Source: Xiphydria camelus
Taxonomy: Eukaryota; Arthropoda; Insecta; Hymenoptera; Xiphydriidae
Direction: 5' to 3'
Length of the DNA stretch: 64,000 bases
Assembly: GCA_963678675.1 (NCBI GenBank)
Contig: OY783197.1
Location: 23,479,934 to 23,543,933 of the forward strand
In this document: piece by piece, positions 12,397-25,280 of the stretch
Layout of the letters: each line of letters opens with the position of its first letter
How positions within the stretch are numbered: position 1 is the first letter of the stretch
Translations under genes and position numbers: made by a program
The notes under the pieces: model-generated
The model's input: the letters and a program-made list of their open reading frames with translations, nothing else
Database searches by the model: none
Told to the model about the DNA's origin: nothing

Positions 12397-12858
12397 CAGT
12401 CGAACCTCGATTATCCTAACTAATTAGGACCAGACCACGTTCGGTTAATTAAAAGTTCAGGTAATCGAACAAGTATTTTGCCGCCCGGGATTAAACAACT
12501 AAAGACATGAATTTTATATCAAAATACTTTTTTATTCGCTTAATAAACACACAATTACTAGATATTAAAATATAATTAACAAAGGATAAAATTATGAGTT
12601 TTTAAGCAATCAAACAAATTTAAAACAATCGTGCATCTTTCGCTACCTTATGCGCGCACACGCAATCGTACAGGTTTGAAGTAATCGTACATCTTTGGCT
12701 TGCGATTTCAGGAAAGTCAACAATACTAGATGTTTAAAAAAAAGAGATATCGTACTTGTATTTCAAAAGCGACACAATTAAAAAAATTGTATCATTTACT
12801 TCGGATACGATGCAGAAGCGTTCGAATAATTGAGGTTCGGATAATCGAGGTTCGACTG
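12397..12858. mobile_element. Tigger/pogo-like non-autonomous element
   Basis: A 462-bp element with terminal inverted repeats CAGTCGAACCTCGATTATCC at the left and GGATAATCGAGGTTCGACTG at the right, perfect over 20 bp. TA follows the right end; the left flank reads TG, so one side of the TA duplication may have mutated. CAGT-GAACCTCGATTATCC ends are characteristic of pogo/Tigger elements of the Tc1-mariner group. The AT-rich interior has no transposase frame, so this is an internally deleted or MITE copy. Confidence 0.85.
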
Positions 12859-13797
12859 TATAATACATTTTCTGAAATAGAAATATTATATGCTACTATA
12901 TAGGAACGGTAGGGTTGAGAAGTAATTATTCCAGATGCAACTCCCCCCATTCATTTGAATAGCAAGTGAGAATTCACAGGATCTCGCGAAAACGTCGAGT
13001 ACGGGGAAAATCAGAACAGGAAAGGATAACCGAGTTTTTGGCAGGACAGGGCAGGGACGTCCCACCGAGGCGTGTCGCCCCGCACCATTCTCGCGTTCGG
13101 AACGCCCACGGCCGGTGACAGTCGCGAAGATTTATGGCGCTATAAAATATCATTTGTATTTCGTGTCAGAGCGAGGGCATGATTAATGCACTGCCTCGCG
13201 CACAATGAATAACTGACGTGTTGTTGTAGTAACATCAATCTGAAAGGAGCCAGGGCGAGGGGGGGCCTGGGGAGAGCGGGTCGCTGATAAATTGTGTAGA
13301 TTGGGACCGTTGGCGAGATACAATCAGCGCACCTTCTACGATTCAATCATTAATACTTTCTCCCCGACGCGTCGCGCGGCTCCCGCGAGGCGAATAAATA
13401 TTCGAGGGCCCTCGTCGCGCGAAACATTGGCGCCGGAAGTCGAAATCGACGTTTTCCCGCGAGGATCGCGCGGGTGAATCGATTCCTCCGACGCGAGGCG
13501 CGAGATATACCTAATATATCGGCATCCAAAGTTCACGGCGTAAGTGAAAACGTATCGTATATGCGATCCGGCGCTATAAATATTTAACGAGTATAGGTTA
13601 GCTCACGTACTATCTCCCATCTGTGCATACATTACGAGCCGCGACCATTTGTCAGAGCTATTGCCGGTACATTTTTATTCATTGAACTCTCGGTGCGCGG
13701 CGGAAGAGTGTCGCTCGTCGATATTTCGTTGGCGGGAGCTGACGAGAATCTCGTTAACCCTTAGATGCATGAGTAAACAATTTCACTCCTGTGCAAA
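12859..13797. other. Intergenic, nothing recognised
   Basis: Mixed composition, with a CpG-rich block at 13340-13520. Short overlapping frames on both strands have no domain signature. Confidence 0.45.
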
Positions 13798-14053
13798 CAT
13801 GGAGAAAAATAATGGCTGGTGCTAAACGAATGTTTTCTTCGATCAAAAATATGATATATATTATTCCAGGAAAAAGCTACGATTTTCCTTGTTCGAGAAA
13901 ATATTTAATAGGCTCTTGTAATTGTTCTTTTCGCGCAGAAAGAATTTCTCGTTCCATTGAAGGTATTCTTGAATTAAAAAAAAAATGTGTAAAACATATG
14001 TTGTTGGTTCAAGTCATATTTTTTGTTGGCACTAGCAATTATTTCTTTCAGTG
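13798..14053. mobile_element. MITE with CACTGA-like ends
   Basis: The left end CATGGAGAAAAATAATGGCT continues as ggtgctaaacg. It pairs with the reverse complement of the right end, CACTGAAAGAAATAATTGCT continuing as agtgccaac. Interior blocks are shared with 11412-11661. It is non-coding; the 105-codon frame across it is open only because the element is AT-rich. Confidence 0.7.
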
Positions 14054-15563
14054 CACAAGTAGGGTCTCCCAGATCCGAATACAAATCATAGTGTACATTA
14101 TATTTTAGTTATAAGATAGTTTTTTTTAGCAAAGAAAATAATGTTAGACATTATACATACTCCTTCATATTGCACACACACACTAAACGTATTCATTATC
14201 GAAAAATTAAAATAAACATAAATCAATCGACCATCAATTACGAGTTATATATAACTAGTAACTAAGTGTAGTTATGTATAACTAGTAAACCAGTAAGTAT
14301 ACTTGGTATTTATTTTTACTGCTGGTCTGGCAAACCCGATTTATGCGTCTAAGGATTAAAAGAAAATGTACAGTCCAACCTCTCATAAGTTCGCAGGTAC
14401 GACCGCCTCGGAGATTTTTATCGCGATCCGTAAAAGTCCCAGTGGATTCTTATCTTTTCGGATGCTGGATGTGTGTGGCGCTGCACGCAGTCCAGCCGGG
14501 CGTGTATCCACGCCAATGGACACGCTGACGCGTTAGAACCGCACCGCTAAACGAAAGGTCGCCACGATAACAATCTATCATCGCTACCATCGTTAAGGAG
14601 AACAACGACGACTTAATTACGAGCTCCGAAACACTACCGGCTTTCGCCCCTATACGCATACAGCCCGAGACGAAAGTCCGTTCGACTCGGTATCCGGCAG
14701 CCGTGCGATAAAATTTCAAACCCGCGAAGATCCCTGCGTAAAGAAAGGTATTGCTAAAGTATGGCGAAAGTCTGGGAAAAGTTGGATGAAAAAGTATGGC
14801 TAGGTATCGTATCCCAGATTGTTAACAAGATAATATTTTTCTATCGTCTGTAAAGTAAATTTCACTTCATTTACCTGTGCCTTTTTGATTCAATTCAGTT
14901 GTACGGGGCTTCATTACAAAAGTATAACAACTCGTTCGGTTTTAGAATATAGTTCATTAGTAGGTAATTATTAAAGAGTCTGATAAAATAATAAACTAAA
15001 AATTTACAACCGACAGAAACAGACATCGATTGCAGCATAACCTCGAACAAACAACTGAACTCCGATTGGTTCAAATTTTTCCAGACTTCCGCCATACTTT
15101 GGCCATACTTTTTTTACGCGAGTCACCACAGAAGCTAAACGTATTTATTAAAAAAAAAAACCGACGAAACTTCAGCTCCCCCGTTCAAACGGATATTATT
15201 TCCTCGAACGATAAAGCACCGAATGAAACGCGCCACTCGGCACGCGGCTGAAAAGCGCCGGGTTTCCCCGATCCCTCTCGCCGCGCGATCATCAATCACA
15301 CACGGCGCAGTGATGATTTTATGCGGAGAGAACCGCGAGCGCGACGTCCCGGAGCAGACTGTACCTCGCCGCGGGGCGATATATCATCGCGGTATATAAT
15401 TTTACCCCCCCAGCCCCCGCCCGAGCGAGAGCGGGGTTCTTCAAAGCGCCCTGTACGCCACCGTACAGCGCCGCGACGTCGAGAGCAAAAGCGTCGACGT
15501 TCGATCGACGCGAATGCATTTTCACAGCGTGAAAACGCTTCGACCCCGACGTGGCGAGCAAGC

Positions 15564-15597
<34 letters not shown>

Positions 15598-18397
15598 AAA
15601 AGGGAGAGGAGAACGCAGGGGCATAAAGCGAGCGCGACCGAGGGTTACTTTTGTATATGGGCTGATTATGCGCGTAAATATTTCACCGGGGTGATTCGAA
15701 AAGTCCAAGCGAATGAGGTTTGGGGACAGGGATTTACGGATGCGAGCGCGAACGCCCTTTATACGTCGTCGACGTAATGTATGGCTGCTATAGATCACAA
15801 TTACGTGTAATGGCGCTCACTCTTGTATTCATGGCGATATTATTTCTGGTTGCTCCCACCCCACGATCGTTTTCCCCTTGCACCCCTGCCGCAACTTCGG
15901 GCCGTATGCTAAGCAGGCGGTAACGCTAGTTTGATTTACTCCCCACCACTGGCGCTGTGGCCGTAACGAGAATACGTGGGTGCAGCACGGTGGTGCAATG
16001 AGATTTTATCAGCGCTGCAAGCCTTCCCGGCGATATTCTCAAAATGATTTCTCTTCGTTTCTCCTCTCTTCAGCGATGAGGTCGTTTGTCATCAATTTAT
16101 TTACCGTTCCGCCGAGCGTATTTCATTGCATCGCACTCTCTGAGTGGTTAATATTTTTCCCGCAGAGGTGATTCATATTGGGTTCTTCTCAGAGATTGCC
16201 TCGGTAGCATTTCTTTTAAGGATTTTCATTCATTCCTCGTATCTGTGGATGCTGCGCGGTACCTACCTACTACAAACCCGTAGGAGCACGGGCTCTTCCG
16301 CCGTCATAAATACGAAGCACTATACCAACGACCACGTTGAGATCTTATATCAACGCGGCGGGTCTTTCGACAAATGTTTCCCATTAAATCTTGAGAACGT
16401 ACTTTCTCATTCGGCCTTTCAAACTGGTAAAAGCGGTAGTATCGTTAAATTATTAGATACCGTGTAGTGCGATCTCACACATCAGCGCCCGGATTACTTT
16501 ATAATTTTATTTACTCATTTTACTTCGATGTGCAAATCTATAAGTGTCGTGGAAAATTTACTGCGTGAAACTGGGGAATCACATCTTTCTCTCTACCATA
16601 TCTCTCAATCATGTAGTCGACTGTCATCACGTGATCCACGATCTGACCTGTGAGAAAAGCATTACTGCGATCTGAAATCTTAGCAATCGGTGAAAAAATT
16701 TAGTCGGTGTCGTTTAAAGTATTATAAGTTTTTAGTAAGAATTCGATAGTTTTCTCGATGTTTTCGCGCAATATTCGGCAATACACCGCGGGCCAAGCCG
16801 GGCTCGCGGTTCGATGCGTGGCGCAACGTAAACATTACGTGAGGGTGAAAATGCGCTCTGTGCATTGGGTTAGCGTAGCGCTGCGAGTGATCAGATCTGT
16901 AAGTTTATCTGGCATATTCCCCAAATGAGCATTAGAGAAAAAAGGTATATTTTTCAATTTATTAACAATTACGTACAATTGTCAGTAAATATTTCTTCAG
17001 TATAAAATAGAGGTACTTATATAGTAGATTCCCAGTTATAAGTCTGCTGAACCATCAAATTAGTGGTTGACTAATACAGAAACTAATAAATCGTTACCAC
17101 TCGTGATACGACCAGAGAAAATGAACTCGGTACTACGAACAGGATTCCAAAGCATCACGCATGATATAACTTTCAATTCAGAAAGATTTTAAAGGGAGAA
17201 GCCCTAGTAAGAAGTCCTCACGCTACAACAGTGGAACAACTAAAATCGTTAGATAATTTAAGTCTGATCAGGTGTTCTGTGGTCAGGCGGACCTCGGTAA
17301 TAATTTTTCCAGAATAAAGCTTTGTGTGAATGATAGAAAATATTTCTCACTTACTCTTGTCTCCGCGTACGGCATCTAATCGCTTTTGACGTTTCAATAA
17401 TTTATGAAAAACTAGAGGTCACGTGAGGAGGCAAGCAATGTTGAACACCGAATTTAAAGTAATACCTATTATATAGCACAATCTACAATTGAGTAGAATG
17501 AATGAGCTCTTTTTAAGAACCCATTACATTTCTTTCATCTCGAGCGTATTTTCGTACCGATTCCGCGGCGAATCCCCGCGAGACGTTCCATTTCGAGAAA
17601 GCGACCACGCTCGCGATCGAAAACGAGTGCGAGCGTGACGAGCGCCACACAAAGGAGCGAGAAAAACGAAATAAGTCAGCCGTCGCTCGCGACGACGGCC
17701 GATATATCATTGTAACCGATTCACAATAGGATATTACTCTCCTCGCGCGAGACACAATGGCTATCTCCGCCCAACGAGTACGCACACCGGCGAGGCAGCG
17801 CGTGCCTACGCGCGGACGTACATACGCGGCGACACGCTCTCCCCCCCGGTGCCGAGGGGGAGAAAACACGTACGGCGTTCTGTAAACACAAGTGTCAAGT
17901 AGCCATTGTGGGAGCACGGCGCACCTCACTCAATTACTACGTCGTATAATGCTCGCGCGCATGATTCACCCGCTCCCTAAATGCCGCGATGATATTACGT
18001 AGACGAATGAACCGCGCCCCCTCGCCGCTCCATCTGTCCTCTCGCGCCGCCACATGGCAAATTGCGGATCCGCGCGCGATCTGTCGCCGGCCGCGAGTAT
18101 TTAACGCGACAGCGACGAAGGGTGGGAGAGGGAGAGAGGCGACCGCGCGATGGAACGCGTCGACTAAATGAATCCAACGAGGACGACCGCCAGGAATGCG
18201 CTCCGCGATGTTATCCGACGTGTTCGGTGTCCCGAAGTAGTCCGCGCCACGCGAAGGTGGCCGGCGTAAGTAGGCTTCGCCAAAAGGACGAGCGGATCCG
18301 GTGGAGAGGAGAGGAGTTGAAAAGTGGAGGAGAATATTTCGGGGAGATCATCGGTGGGGAGAAAATTACGCCGAGTATATGGGACTTCGCGTCACTA
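14054..18397. other. Intergenic; GA microsatellite and a pogo-like end
   Basis: No gene is recognised over about 4.3 kb. At 14371 the sequence cagtccaacctctcataagt resembles a pogo/Tigger terminal repeat without a partner. Near 14900-15120 AT-rich DNA is followed by a CpG-rich block (15230-15640) with a GA repeat. 17510-18300 is another CpG-rich block. Frames on both strands in these blocks overlap each other and lack domain content. Confidence 0.45.
15564..15610. repeat. GA microsatellite
   Basis: A run of GA dinucleotides interrupted by short A tracts. Confidence 0.9.
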
Positions 18398-19099
18398 ATG
18401 CCAAAAGGTCGTATACGCTGCTTTACGCCTTTCTGGCATTATAAAAGCAAAAAGGGCTTGTAAAAAAATGTGTTCTTGCCACTGATAGAAATACGTAAAC
18501 GAGGCCCAAATATTGTGAACTAAAAATTTGAAAAACAAGGCATCGGGGCATATAGGATATGGTCGATACGCCTTTCTGACATTAGATTTCTTAAAAATTA
18601 CGAAAACTAATGCCTTAAGAGCACGTCGATATACATACGCTGAGAGAAAAGGGGTATATTCGATCAAATCTGCGTTTACGGGTGCGATCTGCAGATAGTA
18701 CTGAATTAGTTGCTCCGACTAATAAATTTGACTGTAACGATAAATGGCTACTTGTGACGGGAACAGGCTGTAGTCAATTATTAGTCCAAGTAAACAAGTC
18801 TGCTTTCCCCTACCCATAACCGTCGATTTAGTCAAATTTACTACATTTTTCTCTCGGTGTAGGTACAAGTGTAAATCTAAGATCGACACGCCCATGTGGC
18901 ATTAGTTTTCATGATTTGTAAAATATTTAATGCTAAAAGGGCGTATCGACCATGTTCCATGTTCCCTTTTGTTTTCAAATTTCTAATTATATTATTTCCC
19001 TTTATTTATTCGTATTTCGATCAATTTAAGTGAATAAAAAATCTTTTTATACGCCTTATCGACTTTATAAAAGCACTTTTTGGTGCGACCTCTTGGCAT
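18398..19099. mobile_element. Foldback element split by a MITE
   Basis: Terminal inverted repeats are ATGCCAAAAGGTCG at 18398 and CGACCTCTTGGCAT at 19086-19099 (13 of 14 matches). Longer internal arms are also present: ggtcgatacgcctttctgac near 18561 pairs with ctaaaagggcgtatcgacc ending near 18951, and gaaaactaatgcc pairs with ggcattagttttc. The element at 18638-18859 interrupts it close to the palindrome centre. No protein is encoded. Superfamily unknown. Confidence 0.7.
18638..18859. mobile_element. CACTGAG-type MITE with TA duplication
   Basis: The left end is CGCTGAGAGAAAA and the right end is TTTTTCTCTCGGTG, flanked by TA at 18636-18637 and 18860-18861. Subterminal arms (ctgcgtttacggg; cataaccgtcgatttagtca) match the copy at 8755-8954, so the two define a family. 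It sits at the centre of the foldback element 18398-19099. Confidence 0.8.
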
Positions 19100-22000
19100 C
19101 AGAGAGTGACACGATTTATCATCGATACGCCGCGCGTTTAACCGCTGTGTAAATCAATTCGCCGAAGGTGTCGTGCCGTGTATATCGAGGCCGTAAAATC
19201 GTCGTACGATCCTCACGATAAAAGTAACGTTGATTTATCTACCTTTCCATTTTAATCGGAGATCCGATTCTCGGCCTTAAATGGGTTACATCATCGAATG
19301 AAGTCTTCTGCAGCGGAAAGAACTTGCTAAACTGGCTGACCTTTTCTTTTTTTAATTAACGAGTCCACTTTGCGCGATCGGGACGAACTCTCCTCGCCGC
19401 GCTTGCTGCGGATTCCGTTCGATCGTATCGCCAGGCTGCCGCGTGCACGTCCAGTTCATTTTGCACGCGCGCGAGCGAGAGTCGTCTGCGCTCCGCAATA
19501 AAAGTTAAAAGGGTGCCTGTTATGCGGCAAAAAAGGACTCGTTATTAATTCACATTAGTTTAATAGGTGCGGAGGACCGTAAGGAGAAAAAGGTCACGCC
19601 AGGGAGTGAGTAATGAACGCGGTTTATCTCGGAGGAGTAACTAGCGGTGTTCGTGTAATGGAGGCATTCATCAACGCGATCTCGCGTCGCGACTTCGCGT
19701 TTCGCAGTCCCGTGACGATTCGCGCGGCTTTGACCGATCGCCCGGAGCGCGCGCACCGCACGGACCGGGACAAAACGAGTAACGCCGTCAATCGCGTTGG
19801 AGAAGCACGCGCGGTTCGTTCTCGTAACTCGAGGCGACGGATCTTTCTCGTCGGAAAATTAGTTTTAGCTTCTAGCGTCGGTATAAGGTTTGCATAGTTA
19901 TTTCAGGCTTCATATAGTGCATCCCCTATTTTCCTTCATTCCTAGATTTTTTTAGATATCCCCTTTTTCATCATAAAACTCACTATTTTCCTCATTTTCC
20001 CCTGTAACTCGATATTCTTCCTTTAAAACCACCTATTATTTAGCTCCTCAGTTGAGCGTCTTTTCATTGTTTCGGATTAAGTGAAAAGGGTCAAAATGGT
20101 TATTTTTTTATGGTACCATAACCCTTAATTAATGTTTCTTACCGGAAACTAGATTTGATAAATGATCCAGTTTTCTTAAATCAGATTCTTGGGCTCAAAT
20201 TTGAGTTGCATGATATGAGATATAAATTTTTAAGTTGCAAATACATCCTTCATTCACTTAATGAATATTGATGTTTCGCTGCATATCTTAAGAACTGTTA
20301 TTTTTAAACCACTGCACGTTTTTAATTTCTGGAAGGTCTTCTTCTTTAATCAAAATCATTCACTCTTTTTGTAAAAATTTCGCCCATTTCCCCTAAAATG
20401 AAATAAATAGGGGCTGTGAAGTCTGATATTTGTCAAGATCAGTCGGAATTCAGAACTACCAATGCGACAGTTGTGTGGTGGTGCACTTTTGCAACAGAAT
20501 ATTCCGGGGTGGAAACTGTCGATCAACAGCGTCGAACGGGTATTATAGCTCGTCGCTTTCACGTTCAATCGTCCATTATTCGCCCGAGTAATTGGAAAAT
20601 CATTGTTTCGACGCCGCTCGAAATTTACGGGGTAACGCGCTGACGCGGCAGCTGTTGGTCGCCCGCGGGTACGTATATAGGCACGCCAGGATGCATTTTG
20701 GGTCGATAAATCGAATGGCAGTTTCCGCAAATTATTTTTACACCGAATTTTGAAGCTGCACTGATGCGATGCGGTTACACCTTGTGTAGAAATTCGTTTG
20801 GGAATTTAATCGAGATCTTTTTGCCGACTCGGAAAGTTTCTAATAACGTAAACTCCTGCTTATAATACATTTCGGTATGTATCATCATCTGCCGAGAATC
20901 ACTCCTTTTACGCAAATTTCACAATTGAAATCGAAACAAATCCGACTCAAATATTTTTTTTCCGATTCATTTTTTCAAGAAGATGTTCCATTTGACGGAA
21001 AAGAAATATTTCACAGTGTTTCCCATTCAACGTTATATGAATTGTCATTTCCTACAAAATAAGGTTTTCCCCCCAGATACTTATAAGTATTTCCTATGAA
21101 TTCATCTTTATTGAATTTAATTTTCATTTATCCATTTATACCAATTGAATTCCCACTATATTAGTTTTAACCAATGAGATGCAATAATATCAATTTATTC
21201 CAACTGAGATTGAATCGGAATAGTCATATTAAATCTGATATCTTCTACATACCATATATGCATTTCATGGCGATTATTATTTTCCGATTAAATCCCATTT
21301 GAAAAAGGATTTCGAATTTTCTAATGCAAACCAATCAATAATTCTCAAATAAGAAATAGGTTCAAATAGGAAAATGCCAAGACAAAAACCGGATTTAAAT
21401 CGATTGAAGAAGTGAATAGGTTTGAATCCGACTTAATCGGATCCTTTAAGCAGGGCGATGCTCGTGCGCCACTTCACTTCCCCGCGTCAGAGAATCACGT
21501 CGACGTAGGAAATATAAAAATAAGTGGAAAGAGGGCGACACGAGAAGCCCAGAATTTCGTAAAAGTGCGTTTACCACTCTCCATATTCCGCCGATCAACG
21601 TCAGCGTGTGCATACGCGCGCACGCACATACAGAGCTGCGCGGCGTTACCGCGGGAACACGCAACCCGAAGAAGGCAGAGCCGTGTTATTACCGCCTTTT
21701 CGCAGTCCGCGCCTGTGTAATTATGATTTTACTTTTATGGACATAAATTATACAGGCTTCCTAGCTGTGTCATTATAGGCATTTTAATTCAAGGCTGTAG
21801 ACATAATGGTAACCCGCGTGTCTCGGGGCTGACTGCGTGTACTCGCCGGAGGAAGGCACTTTGCCTCTCGTACTTATTTACTGCTTCGCTTATTTTACCA
21901 CTCCTCCGCCACTCCGGTTTCCTCACCTACGATTGCGAACGTGCATCGCGCGCGTAGGGCAAAATTCTTACGCGCGGAGAACGCGCGCATTTACTTACGC

Positions 22001-22483
22001 GTACGCGATGTTACGGATATATGAGCGATATTTTAAAAAATGAGCGAACTCCATTATTTCTTGACAGTCTTGGGTGAATCCGCCCTGCACGCGCGTTACT
22101 ATAGGGATAAGTAACCACCGTCGGGGAGATTGGCTACCTTATTACCAAGGTGACGCCCACGGAACGTATGAGACTATAATTACCATTATTTATTATCTCG
22201 CAGGCCAAGCCGTGCTCGTTATTTATTTCTTCCCCTATAAATCCCGCGTATACGCACTAAGTACCATCACGAATACGCGCCGCGTATCTCTCGTGTATGC
22301 GCGCCGCGCTCTTAAATTCCACGAAGCTAATAAGTGCGCTTCGAATTTATGGCCGGTCTGTGCGCAATGGTGTTATAAAGCGGCCTAAATTTCAGGCCGA
22401 GGTGCAGCTGCGACGGCGTTAGCTGACGAACCACCCTTTTCTGAATGATTCCCCTTCGTCCTCTTCTTCATATTGCTCTTCAG
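19100..22483. other. Intergenic, nothing recognised
   Basis: Alternating GC-rich (19130-19890, 21430-22400) and AT-rich (19900-21400) DNA. A short perfect palindrome occurs at about 20099-20125 (ggttat.. atggtaccat ..aacc). No coding region with recognisable content. Confidence 0.45.
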
Positions 22484-22550
22484 CTTCCTCTTCATCTTCC
22501 TCTTCATCTTCCTCTTCATCTTCTTCTTCATCTTCCTCTTCTTCTTTCAC
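22484..22550. repeat. 12-bp tandem repeat (cttcctcttcat)n
   Basis: About five copies of a 12-bp unit, cttcctcttcat with small variants, lie in a longer pyrimidine-rich strand starting at about 22454. The minus strand would encode acidic Glu/Asp repeats, but no surrounding gene is recognised. Confidence 0.85.
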
Positions 22551-24506
22551 CATCACGCGATTCGAAGGAAAATCCCATTTCTAACAATGCAGTATTCCAT
22601 CCTCCCTGGCCTCCCGCGCGTTGTAAATATTTCATCCTCCGAATTTCTTCCCCGAATTCCTCATCGCCGTCTCTCACGTACGATCGACACCGATGAACAA
22701 ACTTAGACGTATTTTTTCCCCGCGACGAGGACGAGACCAGCCGCGTCACGGTCACGCGGTCGATCCTTTTCTTTCTCTCGCGACCGCGCGATACATAAAG
22801 GACGAGACGCGGGAGCAGAGGTCTGATCACTTTTTGTTGATGAATGGGATGGGAATCAACACGTACAGTAGCCGCGGTAATATTTGATGTTACGGACGCA
22901 CGGCTGAGCGGCGAGCTGTCAGCCCGCCGCCGCGCTGTCAGTCTCCTGTCTGGTTGCTGTCTGTCTGTCATTCACTCGCTCGCCCGCTCATTCGCTCATC
23001 CCCATCCCGTCGTCCCGAACTCGTTGGATCTCTTTTTCCCTCTATCGTGACTACCAGTGCGTTCGAGCCACTCTCGTTGGCCTCGACGCCGCGCTAACGG
23101 GCGAACGCGCGCGCACACCTGCGCGCAAAAATATCATCCCGTCCGACGATCTACGCGACGTCGCGTCGCTCCGCGTTTCACGCTTAACGGTTTCGGCTAC
23201 GGGAGGAGGTTGAGCGAGGAGGAAATATAATCCGCGAGAACACATCGAAGATTACTCGAAGACAGGGGGGGAAGTATATTGCATTTCGTTCGCGTTCCAG
23301 TACAAAAAATTGTTCGGCTATCGGTACATAGATACGAACAGGGGGGAAAAAATTGCACGTGAAATATGTAGCACGTACGATGCACGCGCGTGCACTCATC
23401 GTTTTTTCTCCGACCCGAAGTTATCCGCATCCCTTGAAAATCGCACCCTCCCATGCCACGGCGCGAACACACGGGGTCACACGCTGCACGCGGAGAATTA
23501 ATACCTTCCGATCACGCGAAATTTATTTTATGCATAATAATAACGGGTTGTAACGGTCGCACGTCGCGATCGAGTGGCGCGTTTGTAGTCGTGTAACGGG
23601 GATTTATCGCGGGCGAATAAAAACGTGCGGTCGTTCGTTGATTTCGCTGTATTTAATCGGGAAAGCTGAATTGTAAAACAGTAATACTCGATGGGAGTGC
23701 ACACGCAGACAGCGTGTCTAACATAATTTGAAAGTAAAATTCTCCGACGATATCCCTGCAAGTTTTTCAGAATTCTTCGCAGATCGCTAGACACCGTGAT
23801 ATCGCGCCAGTGCACTCGCTACCTGCTGATATATTTTAAAAATTCATTTAAAAATTCATACGGCCACGAAAAATCCATCAACGCGGACTCCTGCGCTCAT
23901 ACCTACCACAATGCTGCATATTTTTCCTGCGGGCGACTATGCAGCCGTGTTCCAACGCGGCTTTTCGCATTTCGCAGTTGTCACTCGCGTGACACGGGAT
24001 AATTGTAAAACCCCGCCGCTATCCGACATCTGTTTGACGTACGGAACAACGAACTGCATTTTACCCGTTCGCGCAGTCAAATTTAATTGCACGCGCGAGG
24101 CTACACCACAAAGGTGTACGTGTACCGTGTTTGTCTCGCGTATACGTGCGCGTTACCTCGGGACGCGTAAAACGCGACACACTCGGGAGCACCTCGCGTG
24201 CATCGCGTCGGTCGTCGAGTCAGGCCGCACGCGCGTGAATACGGCGTGTTATTACGGGACGTTCTTCGCGTTCTCCGGTTCGATTCACGTGTCGGTTCTC
24301 GTCTCGTCCGCTAATCAGAGAAATTATGGAGCGGCGGGGCGCACGAGAACGTGTCATCATCATTCGCCACTCCCCACCTGCTCGGCGCGAATCGAGGCAC
24401 GGAAACGAAGGAAAGAGAAAGTTCGCTGCCGAGTGTTGTTGCATCGTCGCGAGGTCTCGCGTTCGCGTGCAACGTCGATGCACTTGTTCGATGTCAGAAG
24501 AAGAAT
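22551..24506. other. Intergenic, CpG-rich, nothing recognised
   Basis: A nearly continuous GC-rich block with many overlapping chance frames on both strands (22528-24564). None shows a domain, signal peptide or consistent frame preference. It could contain regulatory DNA or 5'-untranslated exons of an unseen gene. Confidence 0.4.
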
Positions 24507-24634
24507 ATCCGTGTAGGAATTGCCGATATTTTTCGATAACGCAATCGGCCTGATACCGGCCCACTTATGCCAGCCAACACTTGAATTTCACAGCTGATCC
24601 AATGTTGGCCCGCTGCAATCTCATTAGTGCCATA

Positions 24635-25058
24635 CACCGAGAAAAATAACTTGGTTAAAATGACAAAACGCGTTTACTTATTCTAACAAAAATACTAATA
24701 AGTTGAGCCAGATATGTAGTTATTCTAACTACATGTCTAGTAATTCTAATCAGGAAATGACCAGTCTAACTAAACAGATGGAGAGGATCCGTATTTTATC
24801 AAACGGTTTGGTTATGCACTGAGAAAAAAAAAAAGATTAAAAATTATTCTGTTAGAAGGATAATCTGAGTACGAAAGGTAAAATGAATCGAAAATTATCC
24901 TAAGGAAGGTTACATTTTATACCCTGGAAGGATCATTTTTGATCTGTTTTACCTTTCGTACTCAGATTATCCTTCTAACAGAATACATTTTAATCTTTTT
25001 TTTTTCTCAGTGTGTCTCGAGGATTTTGGATAAATTGGCCAAGTTATTTTTCTCCGTG
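24635..25058. mobile_element. CACCGAG-ended element, copy A (middle level)
   Basis: Ends CACCGAGAAAAATAACTTGG and AAGTTATTTTTCTCCGTG, with TA at 24633-24634 and 25059-25060. It is homologous over its length to 58668-59469, for example agttattctaactacat, a 'gatccgtattttatcaaacg' versus 'gatccatttttcaccaaacg' block, and gattttggataaattgg. It contains the inner palindrome 24817-25012, which copy B lacks. Confidence 0.85.
24817..25012. mobile_element. Near-perfect palindromic MITE (inner level)
   Basis: The left arm starts CACTGAGAAAAAAAAAAAG and the right arm ends ctttttttttttctcagtg-like. The arms pair through ttctgttagaaggataatct and gagtacgaaaggtaaaa, with a loop of roughly 60 nt. It is flanked on both sides by TG. 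The homologous host element at 58668-59469 lacks it, which shows that it is an insertion. Confidence 0.9.
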
Positions 25059-25280
25059 TATTGGTGCCATGTATTTCTCCGAGTTAGTATCAGCTATTAA
25101 ATATCGTGCCAATATTTGCAACGAGCTTCGGCCTAATTACTCGTAGTTATACCAGTAGGTACCTACTGGTTCGATCTGAACATTAAGGAAGATAGGCCAG
25201 TTTTGGCCATCGGACCAATAACCAGTGTCATTTCCCGATACTAGCCCAATATTAATCCAACCGTCAATTCCCACACGGAT

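Larger units (their letters stand above)
24507..25280. mobile_element. Outer element of a three-level nest
   Basis: Terminal inverted repeats of about 20 bp (17 matches): ATCCGTGTAGGAATTGCCGA at 24507 and, as reverse complement of 25261-25280, ATCCGTGTGGGAATTGACGG. The interior holds degenerate motifs such as ccaatgttggccc, gtgccaatatttg and ggccagttttggcc. A related end with the same motif type is at 34692. Elements 24635-25058 and 24817-25012 lie inside it. Superfamily unknown. Confidence 0.6.
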
